This document shows, in pieces, positions 14,442 to 18,548 of a stretch of DNA of 18,548 nucleotides (its first letter is position 1; each line of letters starts with the position of its first letter). The notes under the pieces were generated by a model. The model did no database searches. It worked only from the letters and a program-made list of their open reading frames with translations, and was not told where the DNA came from. Both the position numbers and the translations under genes were made by a program. The stretch lies in assembly GCA_016234955.1 (NCBI GenBank), contig JACRNN010000035.1, positions 1 to 18,548 of the forward strand. The letters are read 5' to 3'. This DNA comes from Deltaproteobacteria bacterium. GTDB taxonomy: Bacteria; Desulfobacterota; GWC2-55-46.

Positions 14442-14981
14442 ATGTCCGACTATAGAAGAGCGCGTGGCGGAAGCACCTATTTTTTTACGGTGGTGACATA
14501 CGGAAGACAACCGATCCTTTGCCTGGCGGATTCGATAAAGGCCCTGAGCGAAGCCATAAGCGAGGTGAAGGAAGAACGGCCTTTTGAAGCAAAGGCTTGG
14601 GTGCTGTTGCCCGACCACCTTCATTGCGTCTGGGAGCTTCCCGAAGGGGATTTGGATTATTCTGTCAGGTGGGCTTTGATCAAGAAGGGCTTCACAAAGA
14701 GAATGAAGGGGCGTATTGAAACACCTCGTCCGAACCTTTCACGTATAAAGCACAGGGAGGCATCCGTCTGGCGGAGACGTTTCTGGGACCACCAGATAAG
14801 GGACGAGGCGGACCTACGCATGCATTGCGACTATATTCACTATAACCCCGTCAAGCACGGTTTGGTTGATTCGCCGATGGACTGGAAACATTCGACATTT
14901 CATAGATACGTAAAAGAAGGCCTATACACTGAGGACCGGGGCGGTAGCGAAGTTGAGCTTTTAGGGGCGGGCGGAGAGTAA
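14442..14981 (+). CDS. REP-associated tyrosine transposase (RAYT, Y1/HUH family)
   Basis: 179 residues, a normal length for the family. The HUH metal motif is H59-L-H61 in LLPDHLHCVWELP, and the catalytic tyrosine is most likely Y131 in YIHYNPVKHGLV; RRFWDHQIRDEADL is another family signature. These enzymes are single-strand DNA transferases related to IS200/IS605 TnpA and are thought to cut and spread REP hairpins. CCGGAG (14431-14436) lies 5 bases before the ATG; the overlapping ATG at 14438 leads to a stop within six codons. Reading frame and motifs look intact, so it may be active. The flanking inverted REPs are its probable substrates. Single-copy, host-domesticated function is typical of the family. 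Confidence 0.93.
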   Translation: MSDYRRARGGSTYFFTVVTYGRQPILCLADSIKALSEAISEVKEERPFEAKAWVLLPDHLHCVWELPEGDLDYSVRWALIKKGFTKRMKGRIETPRPNLSRIKHREASVWRRRFWDHQIRDEADLRMHCDYIHYNPVKHGLVDSPMDWKHSTFHRYVKEGLYTEDRGGSEVELLGAGGE

Positions 14982-14985
14982 TTAG

Positions 14986-15008
14986 ATGGTGGGCGGAGCC
15001 CACCCTAC
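14986..15008 (-). repeat. Right REP element of the RAYT unit
   Basis: ATGGTGGGCGGAGCCCACCC followed by TAC; exact reverse complement of the left REP. It starts four bases after the transposase stop codon. Confidence 0.85.
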
Positions 15009-15050
15009 AGGGCTGATAGTTTGACGATATGATTTTGACGGAGCCGCAAT

Positions 15051-15470
15051 ATGAAGTCCTACCGCAAAGAGCTCTTTTTCCATCTTGAACGGAGGCGCGG
15101 GTTTGTAAACATCACCCCCGATGTGCAGGCGTGCGTGGATGAGAGCGGGGTCAGAGAGGGCCTTGCGCTCGTAAATTCCATGCATATCACCTCTTCGGTA
15201 TTCATCAACGACGACGAGTCCGGGCTCCACCACGACTTCGACAGCTGGCTTGAGAAGCTCGCCCCGCATGAGCCGGTGTCGTCATACCGCCACAACGACA
15301 CCGGCGAGGACAACGCGGACGCGCACCTGAAGCGGCAGATCATGGGCAGGGAGGTCGTGGTGGCCATAACAAAGGGAAGGCTCGACCTCGGCACGTGGGA
15401 GCGGATATTCTACGGCGAGTTCGACGGCGGGAGGAGAAAAAGGGCGCTCGTAAAGATAATAGGGGAGTGA
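15051..15470 (+). CDS. yjbQ: YjbQ/UPF0047 family protein
   Basis: 139 residues spanning the whole YjbQ (UPF0047) family. Conserved features seen are the N-terminal strand pair (RKELFFHLERRRGFVNIT), the THITSSV-like segment (SMHITSSVFIND), the block RHNDTGEDNADAHLKRQIMG with its His and acidic residues, and the ending LDLGTWERIFYGEFDGGRRKRALVKI. Some members have weak thiamine-phosphate synthase activity in vitro, but the true role is unsettled. GGAG (15040-15043) lies 7 bases before the ATG. The RAYT unit ends only 42 bases upstream, so it may have inserted into this gene's promoter region. No thiamine genes are nearby. Confidence 0.9.
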   Translation: MKSYRKELFFHLERRRGFVNITPDVQACVDESGVREGLALVNSMHITSSVFINDDESGLHHDFDSWLEKLAPHEPVSSYRHNDTGEDNADAHLKRQIMGREVVVAITKGRLDLGTWERIFYGEFDGGRRKRALVKIIGE

Positions 15471-15478
15471 GGCTTTTT

Positions 15479-15572
15479 TACGGAGGCGGGAGTTTTCTCC
15501 CGCCTCCGTATACCTTAATCAACATGCATGGCGAGTGCATTCCCCGCGGCTTGGGCCTATGGGAGCTTCAAT
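15479..15572 (+). repeat. Composite repeat: R5 hairpin followed by R1 copy
   Basis: A perfect 14-bp stem, TACGGAGGCGGGAG (15479-15492), loop TTTT, CTCCCGCCTCCGTA (15497-15510), is followed ten bases later by an R1 copy starting AACATGCATGGCGAGTGCAT and containing CCCCGCGGCTTG, whose right arm is decayed. The same order recurs at 16104-16185. The T-run precedes the hairpin rather than following it, so it is not a standard terminator for yjbQ, though it may still slow transcription. Confidence 0.7.
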
Positions 15573-15626
15573 GGCAGGATTGTTGTATAAATCTACGCAC
15601 AAAATCTAACAGGGGGAAAAGTAACG

Positions 15627-16079
15627 ATGCGCGCTAAAACATTCATGTCGAGTATAACGGCTCTTCTTGTAATAACCGCTTCCGGTGTAATCGCCGGGTC
15701 GGCGGCACACGCCGGGGACAACCATGAAACCACGCCGAATTCATCCGCGGCGGAGATATCGCCGGACTCCGCGCTTGAAGCCGCGGGGACATATACTGTT
15801 GCGGAAATCTACTCCAAAAAATCCGAGCTGAAGGGGCGTCTTGTTAAAGTCCGCGGGAATGTCGTCAAAGTATCGCAGAATATAATGGGGAGGACATGGG
15901 TTCATATTCAGGACGGCACAGGATCCGAAGGCGGTAATAAGGTTGTTTTCAGGACTCGGGATGAGTCGCCTGCCGTCGGGTCTGTTGTTACCGCCCAGGG
16001 GACGCTTGAAACGGATAAGGATTTCGGGTTTGGATACTTTTATTCCGTCATTGTCGAAGATTCAACCTTTTCAAAATAA
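15627..16079 (+). CDS. Exported OB-fold protein (NrfJ-like / nucleic-acid-binding-fold family)
   Basis: 150 residues: a Sec signal peptide (about 1-29, cleavage after AHA), a low-complexity linker (30-55), and an OB-fold domain (about 56-150) with GRLVKVRGNVVKVSQNIMGRTWVHIQDGTG and VGSVVTAQGTLETDKDFGFGYFYSVIVED. Similar small periplasmic proteins in Geobacter-like bacteria are annotated as OB-fold or NrfJ-related. Their role is not firmly known; a link to cytochrome or nitrite-reductase maturation has been suggested from context, which is absent here. GGGGG (15612-15616) precedes the ATG by ten bases. Composite hairpin repeats lie on both sides of the gene in the same orientation. Confidence 0.8.
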   Translation: MRAKTFMSSITALLVITASGVIAGSAAHAGDNHETTPNSSAAEISPDSALEAAGTYTVAEIYSKKSELKGRLVKVRGNVVKVSQNIMGRTWVHIQDGTGSEGGNKVVFRTRDESPAVGSVVTAQGTLETDKDFGFGYFYSVIVEDSTFSK

Positions 16080-16103
16080 CAGCTCTTTCTGTCTATTTTT
16101 TGC

Positions 16104-16185
16104 GGCGGCGGGAGTTTTCTCCCGCCGCCTTATGCCTTTTTGAACATGCATAGCGAGCGCGTTCCCCGCAAGCCAAGCTGCGGGG
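16104..16185 (+). repeat. Composite repeat: second R5 hairpin followed by R1 copy
   Basis: GGCGGCGGGAG (16104-16114), loop TTTT, CTCCCGCCGCC (16119-16129), then after 12 bases an R1 copy starting GAACATGCATAGCGAGCGCG with a longer-loop palindrome (CCCCGCAAGCCAAGCTGCGG). It has the same order and orientation as 15479-15572. It may end the OB-fold transcript. Confidence 0.7.
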
Positions 16186-16233
16186 TCAAGCGAGCGAATA
16201 GAAATAGATACTTCCTTATATGTCGAAGATTAA

Positions 16234-16309
16234 GCGCGGCTTGCCGCGGGGGGCTTCAACATGCGGTTTGAATCGCCGTCAGGAGGAAACTCCCGACGGC
16301 AGTGGAAAT
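16234..16309. repeat. R1 core followed by R5-variant hairpin before the cupin gene
   Basis: GCGCGGCTTGCCGCGGGG (16234-16251) and GGGCTTCAAC match the R1 palindrome and tail. Then GCCGTCAGGAG-GAAA-CTCCCGACGGC (16275-16300) forms a hairpin, followed by AGTGGAAAT. The hairpin region is about 80% like 16671-16708 on the other side of the cupin gene. Confidence 0.6.
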
Positions 16310-16327
16310 AAAAAAAAGGAGGCTCGG

Positions 16328-16663
16328 ATGCAACACAACGACGTCTTTGCGGAAAAGGTCTTCAACGACAAGGATGTGAACGTGGTCACAAACATAAAGA
16401 CGGAGCGGCTGACCCAGGTCACCTATTACATGAGGGCCGGGCAGATGCTCGACTACCACAGGCACCCGGAGGGCGACCAGGTCTTCTTCACCCACGAGGG
16501 CACGGGCGTCTGCTACGCCGAGGAAGGCAGGGAGGAGGCCGTCAGACTCAGGCCCGGCGTTATCGTCCTCGCGCCCAAAGGCGTCTGGCACAAGCTAATA
16601 GCCACAACCGACCTTATCGTATCGGCGGCCACAACGCAACCCGCCGGGTTTGAGAAGAGGTGA
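16328..16663 (+). CDS. Small single-domain cupin protein
   Basis: 111 residues with one cupin barrel. Motif 1 has the metal-binding pattern H-x-H (DYHRHPEGDQVFF), and motif 2 is LRPGVIVLAPKGVWHKLIA with the fourth ligand-type His. Cupins of this size bind a metal and act as small enzymes or ligand sensors; the substrate cannot be told from sequence. The strong AAGGAGG (16316-16322) fixes the ATG at 16328, five bases downstream; the upstream extension of the frame runs through repeat sequence. No signal peptide. Hairpin repeats abut it on both sides, so it is probably transcribed alone. Confidence 0.85.
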   Translation: MQHNDVFAEKVFNDKDVNVVTNIKTERLTQVTYYMRAGQMLDYHRHPEGDQVFFTHEGTGVCYAEEGREEAVRLRPGVIVLAPKGVWHKLIATTDLIVSAATTQPAGFEKR

Positions 16664-16670
16664 TATTTGC

Positions 16671-16708
16671 GGCGGCGGGAGGGAACTCACGACGGTGCTG
16701 GAAATGAA
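16671..16708. repeat. R5-variant repeat after the cupin gene
   Basis: GCGGCGGGAGGGAACTCACG and the following ACGGTGCTGGAAAT match, in the same orientation, the segment before the cupin gene (16275-16309). The hairpin is partly decayed. Confidence 0.5.
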
Positions 16709-16732
16709 TATTTTTCAGGAGCAAGCGGGTCA

Positions 16733-16836
16733 CACCCGCCGAATGGTTGTTTGATATCCGGCGGGTTACGGCTTACGCCTAACCCGCCCTGTAGGGTGAG
16801 GCTCCGCCCCCCCCTCCTACCCCCCTACTGGCGGGT
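16733..16836 (+). repeat. 104-bp direct repeat, copy 1
   Basis: Matches 16964-17067 at a constant offset of 231 bases with three visible mismatches. It contains the hairpin GGCGGGTTA...TAACCCGCC (16760-16788), a decayed form of the RAYT REP (GTAGGGTGAGGCTCCGCCCC) and a C-rich tract. No coding potential. Confidence 0.85.
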
Positions 16837-16858
16837 TCAATCTTGCAGATTGAACCCG
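16832..16858. repeat. R4 hairpin, perfect 12-bp stem
   Basis: CGGGTTCAATCT (16832-16843), TGC, AGATTGAACCCG (16847-16858). With the flanking AATGATTCGTGG it is the reverse complement of the repeat near 14139-14175. Confidence 0.75.
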
Positions 16859-16897
16859 AATGATTCGTGGCTGCCATATCGAAATTCAGCATGGTAG

Positions 16898-16925
16898 GAT
16901 GGGCTGATGCGAAGCGAAGCCCATC
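16898..16925. repeat. REP-like hairpin (GATGGGCT...AGCCCATC)
   Basis: An 8-bp stem around a GATGCGAAGCGA loop, a typical REP form seen in many genomes. It lies between the two copies of the 104-bp direct repeat. Confidence 0.65.
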
Positions 16926-16963
16926 GGTCATGTTTTGATGATTAGCGCAGCAAGGGCGGGGTG

Positions 16964-17067
16964 CACCCGCCGAATGGTTATCTGATATCCGGCGGGTTAC
17001 GGCTTACGCCTAACCCGCCCTGTAGGGTGAGGCTCCGCCCCCCCCTCCTACCCCCCTCCTGGCGGGT
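16964..17067 (+). repeat. 104-bp direct repeat, copy 2
   Basis: Second copy of the 16733-16836 unit, with the same hairpin (16991-17019), decayed RAYT REP and C-rich tract. Between the convergent cupin and moaA genes, the two copies could help end transcription from both sides. Confidence 0.85.
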
Positions 17068-17111
17068 CAGGTTGCAAACCTGAACCCGCCAGCCGGAGTT
17101 TCCTCCCGCCA
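17061..17111. repeat. R4 hairpin and inverted R5-variant after moaA
   Basis: GGCGGGTCAGGTT-GCA-AACCTGAACCCGCC (17061-17090) forms a stem with one bulge. Directly after it, GCCGGAGTTTCCTCCCGCC is an R5-type hairpin in the opposite orientation to those around the cupin gene. Confidence 0.6.
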
Positions 17112-17131
17112 CCTAAAAAATACAACCCCTC

Positions 17132-18127
17132 CTACCCCCCTATAAGGCTCATCGTCCGGCTGCACCGTTTAAAGATGTTCTCGTTTATGTAGTGCCGTTC
17201 CGGCTTCTCCTTCACGGCCTTGAAGAGGAGCGCCTCGACCGCCTCGTCGCTTGAGCCGTCCCTGAGGGCCGTTCTTATGTCTATCTCGTTGTCCGAGAAG
17301 AGGCAGGTCCGGAGCTTCCCGTCGGCGGTGAGCCTGAGTCTGTTGCATGAGCCGCAGAAGTGCTCGGAGACCGGGCTTATGAAGCCGACCTCGCCGGGGC
17401 CGTCCTTGAATTGGAACCTTCGCGCCGGGCCCGCCCCGTCCCTTGTGATCCGCACGGGCTCAAGCGGGGCTATGCGGGCCTCGATAATCTCCTTCAACTG
17501 CCTTGCCGAGAGGCACTTGTCCCTCTGCCAGCCCTCCGAGGAGTTGAACGGCATGTACTCTATGAACCTTACGTGGTAGGGTTTTTCGAGCGAGAGCCTG
17601 GCGAAATCCACCACCTCGTCGTCGTTAAAGTCCTTTATGACGACCATGTTTATCTTCACGGGGACGAGCCCTGCCCCGTGCGCCTCTTCGATCCCGTCGA
17701 GCACGTCCTTCAAGTTGTCCCCGCGCGTCATCTTTAAAAAGCGCTCCCGATTCATGGAGTCGAGGCTGACGTTGACCCGCTTGAGCCCCGCGTCCTTGAG
17801 CCTCTGGGAGTACTCCTTCAGCAGTACCCCGTTGGTCGTCAGGCTCAGGTCATCTATGCCGGGGATGGAGGAGAGGTCCCTTAAAAACTCCCCTATGCCC
17901 TTCCTGACGAGCGGCTCTCCGCCGGTGACCCGTATCTTCGTCACTCCGTGTCCGGCGGCTATGCGCGCCACCCTCATGAGTTCTTCGTAGCGCAGTATCC
18001 CCTGGGGCTCCATCAGGTCTATGCCCTGCGGGGGCATGCAGTAGACGCACCTCAGGTTGCACCTGTCCGTGACGGATATACGCAGGTAGTCTATCCTGCG
18101 CTGGTATGTGTCTTTAAGTTCTTCCAT
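17132..18127 (-). CDS. moaA: GTP 3',8-cyclase MoaA (molybdenum cofactor biosynthesis)
   Basis: 331 residues, full family length. The radical-SAM cluster motif is C23-x3-C27-x2-C30 (DRCNLRCVYCMPP), followed by the SAM-contact TGGEPLVR and TTNG. The C-terminal second cluster uses C258, C261 (CGSCNRLRLTADGK) and C275 (RTCLFS). The protein ends in GG, which MoaA needs for activity. It converts GTP, together with MoaC, toward cyclic pyranopterin monophosphate in the cytoplasm. No other moa gene is in view. Its ATG lies seven bases after the stop of the upstream penicillin-binding protein gene, so the two are co-transcribed on the minus strand. No clean terminator follows; repeats occupy the space toward the convergent cupin gene. 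Confidence 0.95.
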   Translation of the reverse strand: MEELKDTYQRRIDYLRISVTDRCNLRCVYCMPPQGIDLMEPQGILRYEELMRVARIAAGHGVTKIRVTGGEPLVRKGIGEFLRDLSSIPGIDDLSLTTNGVLLKEYSQRLKDAGLKRVNVSLDSMNRERFLKMTRGDNLKDVLDGIEEAHGAGLVPVKINMVVIKDFNDDEVVDFARLSLEKPYHVRFIEYMPFNSSEGWQRDKCLSARQLKEIIEARIAPLEPVRITRDGAGPARRFQFKDGPGEVGFISPVSEHFCGSCNRLRLTADGKLRTCLFSDNEIDIRTALRDGSSDEAVEALLFKAVKEKPERHYINENIFKRCSRTMSLIGG

Positions 18128-18134
18128 TCGTACG

Positions 18135-18548
18135 TCAGTCCGCGTATTCCTCAGGCTCAGCCCTTTTAACCCTGGCAGGGCTGGAACCGGTGTCCATCAT
18201 GAAGAAGTCCGATGCGCGCGATTTGCCCTTGTCCGTCGATGCCTCGGCCGGGGCAGTGCCGGTCTTGAAGACCTCGAAGACCGCGTCCGCTGTCGCGGGC
18301 CCGGCAAGAAGCCCTGTCTCCGGGTCTATCTTGGCGTACTCGAGCCCCTCCGGGGCCTGGAAGTTCCTCACAGGCATGGGAGAGGCAGCCTCTTTCATGA
18401 ACTTCAACCATATGGGCAGGGCCGCCCTTCCGCCGGTCTCGCCCCTTCCGAGGGGCTTTTCATCATCATAACCTATCCACGTCCCGGCCGCAAGACCGGG
18501 GACATAACCGATGAACCACGCGTCGTTCAGGTTGTTGGTCGTGCCCGT
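18135..18548 (-). CDS. mrcA: Penicillin-binding protein 1A-type, C-terminal end (partial)
   Basis: The last 137 residues of a class A (bifunctional) penicillin-binding protein; the rest lies beyond the right edge. The visible part begins at TGTTNNLNDAWFIGY, so the window cuts just after the Lys of the KTGT transpeptidase motif, and continues with the family block AGTWIGYDDEKPLGRGETGGRAALPIW. After that come a short PEGLEYAKIDPETGLLAGP segment and a charged tail ending EEYAD, as in PBP1A proteins. It would cross-link peptidoglycan in the periplasm. moaA follows after seven bases. Confidence 0.9.
   Translation of the reverse strand, partial: TGTTNNLNDAWFIGYVPGLAAGTWIGYDDEKPLGRGETGGRAALPIWLKFMKEAASPMPVRNFQAPEGLEYAKIDPETGLLAGPATADAVFEVFKTGTAPAEASTDKGKSRASDFFMMDTGSSPARVKRAEPEEYAD

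Larger units (their letters stand above)
14395..15008 (+). mobile_element. RAYT unit: transposase gene between two inverted REP hairpins
   Basis: A 23-base sequence at 14395-14417 is the exact reverse complement of 14986-15008. Each copy is itself a hairpin with a 7-bp stem (GGTGGGC / GCCCACC) around a three-base loop. They enclose one gene, a REP-associated tyrosine transposase, which is the usual architecture of RAYT/REP systems. No target-site duplication is evident, as expected for this class. Confidence 0.85.

Noticed and set aside
15479..15510. Intrinsic terminator of yjbQ
   Set aside because: The stem is perfect but the T-run lies before it, not after it; it fits better as an R5 repeat hairpin.
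16220..16327. N-terminal extension of the cupin protein
   Set aside because: The extension translates repeat DNA, and the strong AAGGAGG places the start at 16328.
14051..17111. CRISPR array
   Set aside because: The repeats are hairpins of several unrelated families with irregular spacing; no regular repeat-spacer order and no cas gene.
18190..18471. Plus-strand 93-residue frame
   Set aside because: It is antisense to the penicillin-binding protein C-terminus, which has clear family motifs.

Overview
The window is a GC-rich bacterial chromosome segment. Its coding regions rely heavily on AGG for arginine and ATA for isoleucine. A DUF4390–NtrY–NtrX gene order, an FprA-type flavo-diiron protein, a NrfJ-like periplasmic OB-fold protein and many sigma-54 activator features fit a Desulfobacterota/'Deltaproteobacteria'-like or neighbouring (e.g. 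Nitrospirota) lineage. This placement is inference from gene content and codon use; no rRNA is present to settle it.

Layout. (1) 2-490: 3' part of a CcdA-like thiol-electron transporter. (2) 491-878: G-rich, non-coding stretch ending in a perfect 12-bp palindrome, followed by a small glutaredoxin-like protein (879-1208) with two CxxC motifs. (3) 1209-2023: non-coding, with an apparently decayed MITE-like element and a candidate promoter for the next operon. (4) 2024-6239: DUF4390 protein, NtrY histidine kinase and NtrX response regulator, tightly packed. (5) 6240-6842: a 284-bp MITE-like element and an AT-rich candidate promoter region, then a second NtrC-family regulator (6843-8222) with no kinase beside it. 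(6) A bidirectional terminator and, on the minus strand, tRNA-Gly(CCC) with its own good promoter. (7) 8910-9338: unrecognised protein. (8) 9475-12722: periplasmic adaptor, ABC ATPase and ABC-2 permease (an export operon), followed by a flavo-diiron protein (12798-13976). (9) 13977-17131: a repeat-rich accessory stretch with a REP-associated tyrosine transposase (RAYT) between two perfect inverted REP hairpins, plus small genes (YjbQ-like, OB-fold, cupin) separated or flanked by hairpin repeats. (10) On the minus strand, moaA and the 3' end of a class A penicillin-binding protein gene.

The most unusual aspect is the density and layering of non-coding palindromic repeats. At least six hairpin families occur, several in composite units, one nested inside a MITE and one inserted between the promoter and the tRNA-Gly gene. 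I found no CRISPR array, phage module or recognisable defence system. The best candidates for new biology are the RAYT/REP landscape, the redox-looking palindrome upstream of the double-CxxC glutaredoxin-like gene, and the conserved-looking unknown protein at 8910-9338.
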